From assembly GCA_016712505.1 (NCBI GenBank), contig JADJQY010000001.1:1-64000 (forward strand): a stretch of DNA of 64,000 nucleotides, given 5' to 3'. Below the pieces are notes generated by a model. The model did no database searches, was not told the origin of the DNA, and saw only the letters and a program-made list of their open reading frames with translations. The DNA is from Candidatus Eiseniibacteriota bacterium (GTDB taxonomy: Bacteria > Eisenbacteria > RBG-16-71-46 > CAIMUX01). Shown piece after piece: positions 40,281 to 49,420 of the stretch. A program made the position numbers and the translations under genes. The first letter of the stretch is position 1. Each line of letters starts with the position of its first letter.

Positions 40281-40366
40281 CGCAATTTCTCGCGGGACGC
40301 AGATTTTTGCGAACACAGAGCCCCCGCTTGAACAACGCGTTACGATGTTCTCGCAGATTTTCGCGA
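40281..40366. promoter_or_regulatory. Three copies of a 15-bp motif upstream of the sigma54 regulator
   Basis: cgcagatttttgcga (40298-40312) and cgcagattttcgcga (40352-40366) differ at one base and are 54 bases apart; cgcaatttctcgcgg (40281-40295) is a weaker copy. Each is partly palindromic. They sit 57-142 bases upstream of the regulator start at 40224 and resemble motifs at 48412-48525. Operator function is inferred. Confidence 0.5.
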
Positions 40367-40652
40367 ATCGGTGGAGGATCGGCGGGGAGCGGTCGGTGCT
40401 ACCCGCGCTTCTCTCCACCGGCAAATCGCGTGGAATGCGGCCATCTGCCTCCACCCGGGGTGTGCGGACCAACCTGCTGTTGCACCTTCGTTCCCCGCCC
40501 ACGCAGCCTTGCAGCTTCCGTGCCTCCAGCCGGGTCGGGAACGGACACACACGCGCGCTCCTGGAGTGCTACCCACGGTCTCGGCGCCATGGCCCGCGCG
40601 GGCACCGCCTGAAAGGCATGCTTGGGAGAACGCTGACTTGGCCGCCTGGGTC

Positions 40653-40685
40653 TTGCAGACTGAATCTACGAAATTCAATCTGCAA
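40653..40685. promoter_or_regulatory. Inverted repeat upstream of DUF4143 remnant
   Basis: Arms ttgcagactgaat (40653-40665) and attcaatctgcaa (40673-40685) match at 12 of 13 positions around a 7-base centre, ending 19 bases before ATG 40705. It is AT-rich relative to its surroundings. It may be the operator of the now truncated ATPase gene. Confidence 0.5.
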
Positions 40686-40704
40686 ACCACGCATCGAGGA
40701 CTCG

Positions 40705-40953
40705 ATGATCCGGCGTCATCTCTTACCCGTACTCCGGCGAGCCGCAGCGCACTACCCCGTCGTCACGCTGACCGGGCCCCGCCAGTCAGGTAAGACCACG
40801 CTCGCTCGAACCGCCTTTCCCCGTCATCAGTATGTCGCTCTCGAGGATCCAGACACGGGTCGCTTCGCGGTCGAGGACCCGCGCGGCTTCCTTCACCAGT
40901 TCGCCGGGCCGGTGATTGATGAGCGCATGCCCTCGCCCCTGCAATCGCCCTGA
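40705..40953 (+). pseudogene. Truncated DUF4143-type AAA ATPase remnant
   Basis: ATG 40705 begins MIRRHLLPVLRRAAAHYPVV, then Walker A GPRQSGKTTLAR and the strand YVALEDPDTGRFAVEDPRGF, the N-terminal part of the AAA_14/DUF4143 family. Homology stops just after GPVIDE (Walker B, near 40922) where the usual AQ is missing, and a stop follows at 40953. About 300 residues, including the nuclease-like C-terminus, are lost. asnA follows 200 bases downstream. It is a remnant of the same family as the genes at 55642 and 58016. Confidence 0.8.
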
Positions 40954-41151
40954 TGTTGCGGCGAAGCTCTCCTTATCTTCTCGGCAGCTTGTGAATTTCT
41001 GTACAAGCACCGTGTGCAGGCGTAGCGTTCCTCCATGGCCCCTTCCCGGCGGAGGCTCCCCGGCGCGCACTGTTGATCAGTGCGCCAGTGAAAAACTCAA
41101 CGGCTCGCGAGATCGTTCGCGGCCAGGGTGCAAGGGAGACGAGGAGGTCGT

Positions 41152-42291
41152 ATGTCAGACCTAATGGTGGACAAGCAGGCTGATCTAGCCGGCCCGGGTG
41201 TGAGCACCTATCCAGAGGTCGCGAAGATCCTTCCCCAGGATTACCGCTCGCTGCTCAACCCGAAGGAGACGCAGGTCGCCATCGCGGCGACCAAGCGCTA
41301 CATCGAGGACAATCTCTGCAAGGAACTGAATCTGATCCGGGTCGAAGTGCCGCTCATCGTCGACAAGGAGAGTGGCGTGAACGACTACCTGGATCGCGAT
41401 GGATCCAGGACCCCGATCGACTTCCCCTGCGGTCTGGGGATCTCGCCGCGCATCGACGCGCAGGTGGTGCAGGCGGCGACGAAGTGGAAGAGGATGGCCC
41501 TCCGGCAGTTCGAGATGCAGCCGGGCGAGGGTCTGGTCACCGACATGCGGGCGGTGCGGAAGGACTACTTCCTCGACCACGACCACAGTGCCTACGTGGA
41601 TCAGTGGGATTGGGAGCGGGTGATGACCCCGCAGCAGCGTACGGTCGAGTACCTGCGCGATACCGTCCGGCACATCTGGAAGGTGATCGTCGGAGCCGAG
41701 CGCTTCCTCCTGAAGGAGTTCCCCAAGCTGGCGACGGAGAAGTGTCCGCCGCTGCCCGAGGAGCTGGTGTTCATCCACGCCGAGGATCTGCTCGATCAGT
41801 ACCCGAATCTGCCGCGCAAGCAGAGGGAGACGGCGATTCTGCAGAAGCACCAGGCGGTCTTCATCATCGGCATCGGCTGGACGTTGAAGGACGGCTATCC
41901 GCACGAGATGCGCGCCGCCGACTACGATGACTGGGTCACCGAGACCCACTCGATCGACGGTCGCCCGATGCACGGCCTGAACGGCGACATCCTGGTCTGG
42001 AATCCGATCACTCAGCGGCGGCACGAGCTGTCGTCGATGGGCATCCGGGTGACCAAGCAGACCCTCACCCAGCAGCTCGAGATCACGAACCAACTCGACT
42101 TCCTGAAGATGCCCTACCATCAGGCGATCCTGAAGGACGAGATCCCGCTCTCGATCGGCGGCGGCATCGGTCAGTCTCGTACCGTGATGTACCTGCTTCG
42201 GAAGGCGCATCTGGGCGAGGTCAGCGTTTCGATCTGGCCGAAGGCGCTCCGCGACATCTGCCGCGAGCGGAACATTCACGTCCTGGACTAA
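41152..42291 (+). CDS. asnA: Aspartate--ammonia ligase
   Basis: ATG at 41152 with GAGGAGGT upstream gives 379 residues (E. coli AsnA is about 330). It makes asparagine from aspartate, ammonia and ATP, with a class II aminoacyl-tRNA-synthetase-like fold. Seen are LNLIRVEVPLIVDKESGVND near the start, FEMQPGEGLVTDMRAVRKDY, YVDQWDWERVM, and the ATP-site end block GGGIGQSRTVMYLLRKAHLG followed by EVSVSIWPKALRD. It stands alone, with a strong hairpin after it. No second asparagine synthetase is seen in the window. Confidence 0.95.
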   Translation: MSDLMVDKQADLAGPGVSTYPEVAKILPQDYRSLLNPKETQVAIAATKRYIEDNLCKELNLIRVEVPLIVDKESGVNDYLDRDGSRTPIDFPCGLGISPRIDAQVVQAATKWKRMALRQFEMQPGEGLVTDMRAVRKDYFLDHDHSAYVDQWDWERVMTPQQRTVEYLRDTVRHIWKVIVGAERFLLKEFPKLATEKCPPLPEELVFIHAEDLLDQYPNLPRKQRETAILQKHQAVFIIGIGWTLKDGYPHEMRAADYDDWVTETHSIDGRPMHGLNGDILVWNPITQRRHELSSMGIRVTKQTLTQQLEITNQLDFLKMPYHQAILKDEIPLSIGGGIGQSRTVMYLLRKAHLGEVSVSIWPKALRDICRERNIHVLD

Positions 42292-42318
42292 CTCCGGGTC
42301 AGGATCCTGGACCTCCGT

Positions 42319-42347
42319 GTCGTGCGCCCCGCGATGGGGCGCACGAC
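42319..42347. terminator. Intrinsic terminator-like hairpin
   Basis: Perfect 12-bp arms gtcgtgcgcccc and ggggcgcacgac with loop gcgat, 27 bases after the asnA stop and 5 bases before the 3' end of the convergent GT-C gene; likely serves both. Confidence 0.8.
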
Positions 42348-42351
42348 GCCT

Positions 42352-44421
42352 TCACCGCTCGGCGTAGCCCCACCGCTCCCCCATGCGCGCCACCTGATCG
42401 CGCAATCCGTTGAACCGTGGATCGCCCTTTCCCGACTCGACGTAACGCGCGGCATACCGACTCGCCGCGACCCAATCGGCGCGGGCGCCCTCGGCATCAC
42501 CCCGCCTCCGTCGCTCCTGCGCCCGGGACAGGAGCGCCACGGTCATGTTGTTCAGCATCGCCGCATCGCCCGGGGCCGCAGTCTCGATCGCCCGTAACCG
42601 TCGGAGTGCATCGTCGAAACGTCCCAGGCCGATGTAGAGCTGAGACAGAGCCAACGCCGTCTCCGCCTGGAGCGTGTCGAGTGCCGACGCGCGCTCGAGG
42701 GCCTGGAGCGCGAGGCTCGTGTCGGCAACCATGACGGCGACCTCACCCAGGGTGTGCCAGGCGAGACGGTCTTCCGGCGAGGACGCGACGATCTGTTCGA
42801 GGCGTGTTCCGGCGGTGACCAGGTCTCCGGCAGAAATCGCCCGCTTCACCGGCTCGACCCAGTCGGCACCGCCGCGCAAGCGGTAGACGCGGTACTTCCC
42901 CGACTCCCAGAGTAGGTCCGCATCGGCGCGAATCGCCTCCTGGCGCGCGAGCAGGTCGGCGAACTGCGCCTTACCACGAACGAGCGAGGTACGACCTGTC
43001 TCGACCAGGTGCAGGATCCCTCGATCGAGGTAGGCGCGCGGTTCCGAGCGTCCGAGAAAGTCGACCACCTCGATCGGCAGTCGTCCCGAGGTCGCAAACG
43101 GTCCGGCCTTCTCCGAGACGACCAGCGTGCCCGGCGGAAGATTGCTCTCCAGCCATTCGGTCAGGGCGATGCGCGGATCGGGACGCGACCGGGTCGATTC
43201 GCGCTGCCAGAGGCGCTGCTCGCTGGGATAGAACGCCGCGGCGGAAAGGAGCACCAGGGCCGGCGCGAACGGCGCGCGCCGGAGTAACCGCGCCGCTTCC
43301 CAGACTCCGAATGCGGCGAAGGTCAGGAGTACCGGCCAGACGCCGAGCAGGTACCGTGGATAGAGGCTCTGCCACCGCAGCATCGGAAGGAGCGCGATCG
43401 CCATCCAGACCAGGAGCAGGCTTGGCCCGAGTCGACGTTGGCGCACCGCTAGCACCAGGCCGAACAGAACTGCGGCGATTCCGAAGGGACCGAGGTTGAG
43501 CCAGAAGATGCCGCCCAGCTTCTCCACCGTGGTCGGCTCGATCTCCTTCGCCCCGACGAACATCTCGGTCACGCTGGTGACGCGGCGGAACTCGTACCCC
43601 AGGTCGCGGGTGAAGCGCCCGGAGTCGAGTACCGCGAACGGATGGAGCAGCAGAAACGCCGCTAGGCTGACGCCGGCGGCGAGAAGCAACCGCCGCGTGG
43701 CCACCCTCGCCGCACCGGGAGCGCGCCCCCACAGCGCAACCAGCACCAACACGCCGCCGACCAGTCCCAGGTTGTACTTGAACCCGGCGGCGAGTCCGGC
43801 GAGAAGCCCGCCCACGATCCACGGCCGGAGTCGCTCTCGATTCGCCCCGAGTGCGACATAGATCGCCGCAGTGGCCAGGCAGGTCGCGCTCATATCGGTC
43901 GTGGCGAGCTTCGAGTGCTCCACCGCCATCGAGGAGAGTGCCACCGCGAAGGCCGCGAGGCGGGCCACGCCGCGCGAGAACCCGGCACGCGCGGCGATAC
44001 CGTAAACCAGCGCGATCGTGATCGTCCCGGCGAGCACGCTCAGCCCCCGCGCGATCAGGTAGAGCAGGGGCACCCCGATCGTCGGATAGAAGTAGAGGAC
44101 GCCCCCCTGGGGCGGACGATCGTAGGTGCCGGCCGAAAGCCAGGTGAGAGCGTCGGTCCAGGTGCCGAACTGCCCGGTGATCGTCCCCCCTGCCAGGACC
44201 AACCCGAAGAGTCCGGCCAGCAGGTAGATCATCCCGGTCGGGTAGTTGAAGAAATGCGGATTGAAGGTGCGGTTCTCCCACATCCAAACCGCATTGTCGA
44301 CCAGGGTCGGCTCGTCGTAGTGAAGGACGTAGGGCAGGTCGCGTCCGAGATGGAGCAGGCGCACGATGGCGCCCAGGATCACCGCTGCGAGGAGGTAGCG
44401 ATCGGCCCGCTTCAGACTCAC
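42352..44421 (-). CDS. GT-C (PMT_2/GT39-like) membrane glycosyltransferase with C-terminal TPR
   Basis: GTG at 44421 overlaps the TGA of the DUF2207 gene (GTGA); the preceding GTG is also possible. The 689-residue protein has about ten transmembrane helices. An acidic motif YDEPTLVDN in the first loop is typical of GT-C enzymes using polyprenyl-phosphate sugars. After the membrane part (about residue 450) there is a soluble region with LPPGTLVVSEKAGPFATSGR and, from about 560, TPR-like helices (RLAWHTLGEVAVMVADTSLA). The last of three coupled genes with LemA and DUF2207. Acceptor unknown. Confidence 0.85.
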   Translation of the reverse strand: MSLKRADRYLLAAVILGAIVRLLHLGRDLPYVLHYDEPTLVDNAVWMWENRTFNPHFFNYPTGMIYLLAGLFGLVLAGGTITGQFGTWTDALTWLSAGTYDRPPQGGVLYFYPTIGVPLLYLIARGLSVLAGTITIALVYGIAARAGFSRGVARLAAFAVALSSMAVEHSKLATTDMSATCLATAAIYVALGANRERLRPWIVGGLLAGLAAGFKYNLGLVGGVLVLVALWGRAPGAARVATRRLLLAAGVSLAAFLLLHPFAVLDSGRFTRDLGYEFRRVTSVTEMFVGAKEIEPTTVEKLGGIFWLNLGPFGIAAVLFGLVLAVRQRRLGPSLLLVWMAIALLPMLRWQSLYPRYLLGVWPVLLTFAAFGVWEAARLLRRAPFAPALVLLSAAAFYPSEQRLWQRESTRSRPDPRIALTEWLESNLPPGTLVVSEKAGPFATSGRLPIEVVDFLGRSEPRAYLDRGILHLVETGRTSLVRGKAQFADLLARQEAIRADADLLWESGKYRVYRLRGGADWVEPVKRAISAGDLVTAGTRLEQIVASSPEDRLAWHTLGEVAVMVADTSLALQALERASALDTLQAETALALSQLYIGLGRFDDALRRLRAIETAAPGDAAMLNNMTVALLSRAQERRRRGDAEGARADWVAASRYAARYVESGKGDPRFNGLRDQVARMGERWGYAER

Positions 44422-46190
44422 CACGAGCCGCCGCCCCCACCGCCTCCGCCCCCGCCCGACGAGCCGCCCGAGCCGCTCGATCCGCTGGACCGCGGAGTGG
44501 ACGAGAGTGCGCTCCCGGTGGCGGCCATCGCGCCACTCAATCCGCGCTCGAAGGAACGGGAACTGAAGGATGTTCCGATGTGGGAACCGGTGTACCAGCT
44601 CGGCGGATCGGCATAGAGCCCCTCGAACTTCTTCGCCCAGCGATTCGAGATACCGAGCGCCATGGCATACGGCAGCAAGCTCTCGAACAGATTCTTCGCC
44701 TCGGCCCGTTCGAGGGTGTCGCGCTCCACCCGACCGACGAACTCCTCGAAGCCGCGAGCCCAGGCTCGCAGCTCTACTCCCTTCTTCGTTCGCTGCGGCA
44801 TCGCCGGAGCGAAGATCAGAAAGAGCACGCACGAGACGATGGCGGCCACGATCGGAAAGGCGAGCGCATGGGGGAAGATCGCGCCGATCACCTTTGCCCA
44901 CAACACCCCGACCGCGACGGTCAGCATCATGAACACCACGCCCAACCCGGCGAACTTCGACCGTACCTTGCCCGGATCACACGCCAGATGCCCCTGCTGC
45001 ACCATCCGCGCAAAAATTGCGTCCTTGATTCCCGGGATGTGGCGATAGAACTCCTGGCGCAGGTCCGAGAGATCGACCACGTCGCCATCCGCGAACAACC
45101 CGCTGATCAACAACTGCTCGTGCAACGAGAGATCGGTGGCCGGCTTCTCGCGCAACCGGTGGAAGGAGTACTCGCTGGTCTTGAACAGCCCGAGCACCAC
45201 ATTCTCCTTTTGCTCGATCCGGATGTGCCCGCGCACCGCCAGATCGACCAGGGTCGCGGTGATGTCCCGCAGGTCGACCCGTTCGTCGACGATCGCGCCA
45301 ACCTCCCCCGGCGTTGCTCCCGGCGGCGCCTCGTAGCGCACCATCACCGTGTCTTGCCCCCGCGGATCCCGTCCTCTGGTCAGGTACCGCCGCAGGAGGA
45401 AGATCAGCACCCCAAGCGGAATCAACACCACCCAGTTCTCGAACAGAAACTGCGCCCCCTGCTCGGCCGCGCTGGGAAAGCGGACCGCGCCATGAGGGAA
45501 CGCCACCGCCACCGTCATCCCTTCGAGCGACTCCATCGACCGACTCGCTTCGAAGCGCACCGTTCCGTCCGGCGGATAGGCGACCGTCGCCTCGCGATCA
45601 CGGCTGCCCATCCGTCCGGTGTAGACCGCCGTGAGGAGGGAGTCTTTCGGGAAGGCCTGCGGGAGCCGCACGGTGCAGCTCGCCCGCTCGATCGGTTGGT
45701 TCCACTCGTTCCCGGTCACGTTCCAGTAGATCTCGTCGTGCTGCGGGTAGTGGCCGAGCGCCCGGGTCACGCGGTAGTGAATGACGTAGGTCACCCGCCC
45801 CTCGACCGTGCGGTCCGCCGATCCGATCCGGACCTGGATGTAGCGCCCCTCGTGGGTGACCTTGGTGTCGTGCTTCGCGCCCGACTCGTTGGTCACGTCG
45901 CCGAAGCGCAGGCCGAGGCTGTAGTTGTAGCCCACGGGATCGGTGTACCGGACCGGGATGGTGCGGTAGATCCCGTGCCGCGGCTCGTGGAACATCACCT
46001 CGATCCGCTCGGTCACCTCCAGGGTCGCATCGGGACGAACCTCGAGCTCGACGTCGAAGTTCGTGATCGAGAATCCGCCCAGATCGGCGTGCACGGTCGA
46101 CGAGGAAAGGGCGATCAGCAGCCAGACCAGCGAGATCGCCCATGCCGCGCGGCGCAACGCGAACGCCGCCACAGTTCGCCGCCCTCTCAT
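44418..46190 (-). CDS. DUF2207 membrane protein
   Basis: ATG at 46190 overlaps the TGA of the LemA gene. The 590-residue protein has a signal peptide (IALSSSTVHA), an extracytoplasmic beta domain (residues about 40-270, ITNFDVELEVRPDATLEVTE, HGIYRTIPVRYTDPVGYNYS), a transmembrane helix (NWVVLIPLGVLIFLLRRYL), a cytoplasmic winged-helix-like part, two more helices, and a C-terminus of Ser then Gly repeats ending SW. This is the DUF2207 (YciQ-like) layout, which commonly neighbours LemA. The role is unknown, perhaps envelope stress or membrane organisation. Confidence 0.92.
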   Translation of the reverse strand: MRGRRTVAAFALRRAAWAISLVWLLIALSSSTVHADLGGFSITNFDVELEVRPDATLEVTERIEVMFHEPRHGIYRTIPVRYTDPVGYNYSLGLRFGDVTNESGAKHDTKVTHEGRYIQVRIGSADRTVEGRVTYVIHYRVTRALGHYPQHDEIYWNVTGNEWNQPIERASCTVRLPQAFPKDSLLTAVYTGRMGSRDREATVAYPPDGTVRFEASRSMESLEGMTVAVAFPHGAVRFPSAAEQGAQFLFENWVVLIPLGVLIFLLRRYLTRGRDPRGQDTVMVRYEAPPGATPGEVGAIVDERVDLRDITATLVDLAVRGHIRIEQKENVVLGLFKTSEYSFHRLREKPATDLSLHEQLLISGLFADGDVVDLSDLRQEFYRHIPGIKDAIFARMVQQGHLACDPGKVRSKFAGLGVVFMMLTVAVGVLWAKVIGAIFPHALAFPIVAAIVSCVLFLIFAPAMPQRTKKGVELRAWARGFEEFVGRVERDTLERAEAKNLFESLLPYAMALGISNRWAKKFEGLYADPPSWYTGSHIGTSFSSRSFERGLSGAMAATGSALSSTPRSSGSSGSGGSSGGGGGGGGGGSW

Positions 46191-46762
46191 GCCGAACCTC
46201 CCAGGTCTACCCTTGGTACCAGCGCCTCGGTGGCATTCTCCAGCTCGAAGAACTCCCGCTCCCTGAATCCCCCCGCTCGGGCCACGAAGAGATCCGGGAA
46301 CGACTGGACCTTGGTGTTCAGGTCGCGCACCACCGCGTTGTAGTAGCGTCGCGCGTTCTGCAAGTCTCCCTCGAGTGTGACCAAGGCCTCATGCAGTTGG
46401 CGGAACCCGGTGTCCGCCTTCAGATCGGGATAGGCCTCCGCGACCGCGAGCAACCCGCGGATCCCTCCTCCCAAGGCCGACTCCGCCTCCCGCGCTTCGC
46501 CGACATCACCGGCTCGCGTGGCCGTCGCCCGCGCGCGGAGTTGGGTCACCTGCTCAAGGGTCGCCGACTCGTGCCGCGCGTACCCCTTCACCGCCTCGAC
46601 CAGGTTCCCGACCAGGTCGTGTCGCCGCTTGAGCTGCACGTCGATGTCCGACCACGACGCCTCCGCGCGGTTCCGGAGCGCCACCAGGGCGTTGAAATCG
46701 ACGATCGCCCAGATCGCGATGGCGAGGCACAGGGCGAGTCCGATGGCCACAGGCAAGGGCAC
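46187..46762 (-). CDS. lemA: LemA family protein
   Basis: GTG start at 46762 after GGAGGCGCCTC. The 191-residue protein has an N-terminal anchor (VAIGLALCLAIAIWAIVDFN) and the LemA helical bundle: ALRNRAEASWSDIDVQLKRR, then DLVGNLVEAVKGYARHE, and the motif YYNAVVRDLNTKVQSFPDLF. It is the first gene of a three-gene coupled unit with DUF2207 and the GT-C protein. LemA proteins are membrane-anchored with the N-terminus outside; function remains unclear. Confidence 0.95.
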   Translation of the reverse strand: MPLPVAIGLALCLAIAIWAIVDFNALVALRNRAEASWSDIDVQLKRRHDLVGNLVEAVKGYARHESATLEQVTQLRARATATRAGDVGEAREAESALGGGIRGLLAVAEAYPDLKADTGFRQLHEALVTLEGDLQNARRYYNAVVRDLNTKVQSFPDLFVARAGGFREREFFELENATEALVPRVDLGGSA

Positions 46763-46944
46763 GAGGCGCCTCCGGGTTCAGGTTTGTGGGCGAACGTTCA
46801 ATACCAGGAAATCACCCAGGCGTCCATGTGGATGGCCGGCTGGGCGGAAACCCTGGACGGTCCTCTTACGTCCTATCTGCGCCGGGCCACCCACGGGAGC
46901 GACCCACATCTCCGAACCGAGCGGACCCATGGTCAGGAGCATCG

Positions 46945-48369
46945 ATGCAACGATTCGTCAGCCACCCATCCCGCAATCCCCTGTCCCTCTCCGTCGCGGC
47001 TATCCTGATGATCTCGTCCTGGTCTGCCGCCTCAGGCCAGGGGGCCCCGACCGGCAACCTCCAGGGGAGCGGCCTCGAGCGCGCCATCGCCATTGAACGT
47101 GAGGTGTCCGGCATCGCCGCTCGGGGGGAACTCTGGCCAGGCTTCGACCTGCTCTCGATCCCGCTCGCAATCTACACCGGCGAGGAGACGTATCTGTTTC
47201 GACACCCGGCTCCACCGCAGGAGTTCGAGCTGGTCCCCCGCCAGGATGCCTGGGTCCGGCGCGCGCCGGGGCGCTACCCGTCGGTGAGCGCGAACACCAG
47301 CGTCGATCTCGGGGGAGTGTCGACCGCGACCTTGATGGCCGAGAACCGGGCGATCAGCCCCGCGCGCTGCGCGGAGATCGCAGCCCACGAGTCGTTTCAC
47401 GTCTTTCAGCGGGCGCACCATCCCTCCTGGAGCGGGAACGAGGGGGACCTGTTCCTCTATCCGACGGAAGAGGCCGGAGGGTTGGCCCTCCGGCGCATGG
47501 AGTCGGTCGCGCTCGCCAACGCCCTCGCCGCGAGCGAGGACGCGGTCGCTCGCTGCTGGGCGCGAACGGCCCTCGGGCACCGGGCCCACCGGTTCGCCGC
47601 GATCGACTCGACCTTTTCGCGGTACGAACGGGCGACCGAACTGAACGAAGGACTGGCCACCTACGTGGAGCTACGGGCGGCGGAACGAGTGTCGCCGGTC
47701 TGTCCGCCCGGGGAGTTCGGCGCAACCGCGATTCGAGAGCGCTGCTACTGGAGCGGAGCCGCCCTCGGTTTCCTGCTCGACCGCCTCCGCCCCGACTGGG
47801 TCACGGAACTCGAAGTGAACGACCGCGGCGACCTCGATCTCATGCTGCATGAGGCGATCGCGTACATCGGCTCTGACTCGATCTGCAAGCTGTCTCGTGC
47901 TGAGTCCGATCGCCTGTTCGAAGAGGCGAAGCGCGACGTTGAGGCCGTCTCGACCCAACGCGCCGCGGCGGCGCTGGCCTTCGACACTCTTCCCGGATGG
48001 CGCGTCACGGTCGAATTGCCCACGGACGCACCGCTTTGGCCCCAGGGGTTCGATCCGCTCAATGTGCAACTCGTTGACGGAGGCGTTCTCCACGCCCGAA
48101 TGCTGACCCTCGCCAACGATCAGGCCCGGCTGGAGATGTTGGATACCAGCGCTGCGGATCTCGTGGCCCTGACCGTTGCCGCCGGGGCGCACCCGCTCTG
48201 GAATGGCATCTCCCGGGTGACCGTTGCCGGGCTCGGCCAGCCGGAGGTGACGCCGGATGGAGACGGTCTCCGAGTAACCGCTCCCGGCCTTGAGCTGCGA
48301 GTCGCGCGGGCGACCTCTCAGACCGTGGGCCAACAGATTCAGATCTCGACCACCGGAAAGGGGCGTTAG
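46945..48369 (+). CDS. Secreted putative zinc metallopeptidase
   Basis: ATG at 46945 with CAGGAG upstream. The 474-residue protein has a signal peptide (LSLSVAAILMISSWSAASGQ). A zinc motif HExxH is HESFH at 148-152 (AAHESFHVFQRAHHP), and the likely third ligand is Glu235 in TELNEGLATYVE, a gluzincin-like arrangement. The region 150-330 is helical; the last 130 residues are beta-rich (PEVTPDGDGLRVTAPGLELR). I do not recognise the exact family. It is single, followed by a 352-base gap holding palindromic motifs. Confidence 0.78.
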   Translation: MQRFVSHPSRNPLSLSVAAILMISSWSAASGQGAPTGNLQGSGLERAIAIEREVSGIAARGELWPGFDLLSIPLAIYTGEETYLFRHPAPPQEFELVPRQDAWVRRAPGRYPSVSANTSVDLGGVSTATLMAENRAISPARCAEIAAHESFHVFQRAHHPSWSGNEGDLFLYPTEEAGGLALRRMESVALANALAASEDAVARCWARTALGHRAHRFAAIDSTFSRYERATELNEGLATYVELRAAERVSPVCPPGEFGATAIRERCYWSGAALGFLLDRLRPDWVTELEVNDRGDLDLMLHEAIAYIGSDSICKLSRAESDRLFEEAKRDVEAVSTQRAAAALAFDTLPGWRVTVELPTDAPLWPQGFDPLNVQLVDGGVLHARMLTLANDQARLEMLDTSAADLVALTVAAGAHPLWNGISRVTVAGLGQPEVTPDGDGLRVTAPGLELRVARATSQTVGQQIQISTTGKGR

Positions 48370-48411
48370 CAGGCTGTCGGTCTCGGTTCTCCGGCTCGCA
48401 GAAGCAGCTCC

Positions 48412-48525
48412 CTCGCGAAATTTCGCGAGACGCAAAACCATTGCAACAAAGGGCACTACCTTCAGCTCGCAAAAATTCACGAACGACCCGAGCCTCTTCC
48501 GCCCAGTGGCCGCGATTTTCTGCGC
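48412..48525. promoter_or_regulatory. Palindromic TCGC-AAA-GCGA motif cluster
   Basis: An 18-bp perfect palindrome ctcgcgaaatttcgcgag (48412-48429) is followed by tcgcaaaaattcacga (48467-48482) and cgcgattttctgcgc (48511-48525). They resemble the motifs at 40281-40366. They lie 200-310 bases upstream of the dockerin-like gene at 48722 and after the metallopeptidase gene. No other content is seen in the gap 48370-48721. Binding by a regulator is inferred. Confidence 0.5.
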
Positions 48526-48721
48526 CCAGCCCCCGAGCAAGCGTCAACAAAATCGTCGAAATCCCCGCTGATTTCATGACTCTGGAGCGGCACCCCCGAT
48601 CCGATCGCCTCGTGGCGAGTCTTGGCACGCCCCTTCCTCTATCCCAGGTGACGGCGAAAGCCCCCCGCACGCGACCCCGGTCGCACCAGGTCCCAGGACA
48701 CACGAGGAAAGGAAACTCTCC

Positions 48722-49312
48722 ATGTCTCGCGGATTCCAGATTCTCGGTTTGGTCTCGCTCATCTCGGTCGGTGCCGGCAATGCCCTCGCGCAGCCTTCGC
48801 CGGCCATGTCCACGGTCGCCCCGGCCGACGCGCTGAATGGCGTCGTGGTCGCCGGCGTCAACCCGGCGCCGCTTCCCGCCACGATCCTGACCATCACGGT
48901 CAACGACGCGGCCGGCGTGCCGGTCCCCTTCATCCCGGTAAGGATCTTCCTCAACGCACCCACCACTCCCTGGTGCCCCCAGGTCGGGGGAGGGCCGATC
49001 ATCGGCATGACTGACGCCGCGGGCGTGATGACCACCAAGATGCCTGCGGGCGGCTGCGCGCCCAACTTCGCCGGGGCGTGTACCATCTGGGCCGCCGGAG
49101 TCCAGATCCGGAGCTATCACAACGTGAAGAGCCCGGACTGGGACGGCGCGGGCGCCAACGGAATCGTCAACCTCGCCGACCTGCTCGCCTTCGCCGCCGA
49201 ATTCAACGGCGTCGCTCCGCCGATGTGCCACGACTACAACAATGACGGTCTCTGCAACCTGAACGACCTGGTCATCTTCGGCGCCGCCTTCTCCCGCGCG
49301 CTCAAGTGCTGA
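48722..49312 (+). CDS. Small exported protein with dockerin-like EF-hand pair
   Basis: ATG at 48722 after GAGGAAAGGAAACTCTCC. The 196-residue protein has a signal peptide ending GNALAQ, an Ig-like region (VNDAAGVPVPFIPVRIFLNA), and a C-terminal pair of Ca-binding type segments: DWDGAGANGIVNLADLLAFA and DYNNDGLCNLNDLVIFGAAF. The pair resembles a dockerin, though no cohesin partner is visible in the window. Probably secreted. Confidence 0.82.
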   Translation: MSRGFQILGLVSLISVGAGNALAQPSPAMSTVAPADALNGVVVAGVNPAPLPATILTITVNDAAGVPVPFIPVRIFLNAPTTPWCPQVGGGPIIGMTDAAGVMTTKMPAGGCAPNFAGACTIWAAGVQIRSYHNVKSPDWDGAGANGIVNLADLLAFAAEFNGVAPPMCHDYNNDGLCNLNDLVIFGAAFSRALKC

Positions 49313-49358
49313 TCTGATCCGCGCCCGCCAGCCACATCCTGGCCGGCGCCCGCCCGGG

Positions 49359-49388
49359 ACGCGGTCGAAGCTCCAGCTTCGGCCGCGT
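49359..49388. terminator. Hairpin between convergent genes
   Basis: Arms cgcggtcgaagct (49360-49372) and agcttcggccgcg (49375-49387) pair at 12 of 13 positions with a 2-base loop, between the dockerin-like gene and the convergent hydrolase gene. Confidence 0.6.
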
Positions 49389-49420
49389 TCGGCGTTTCGA
49401 CGTCTTCGATGCGGGACGAC

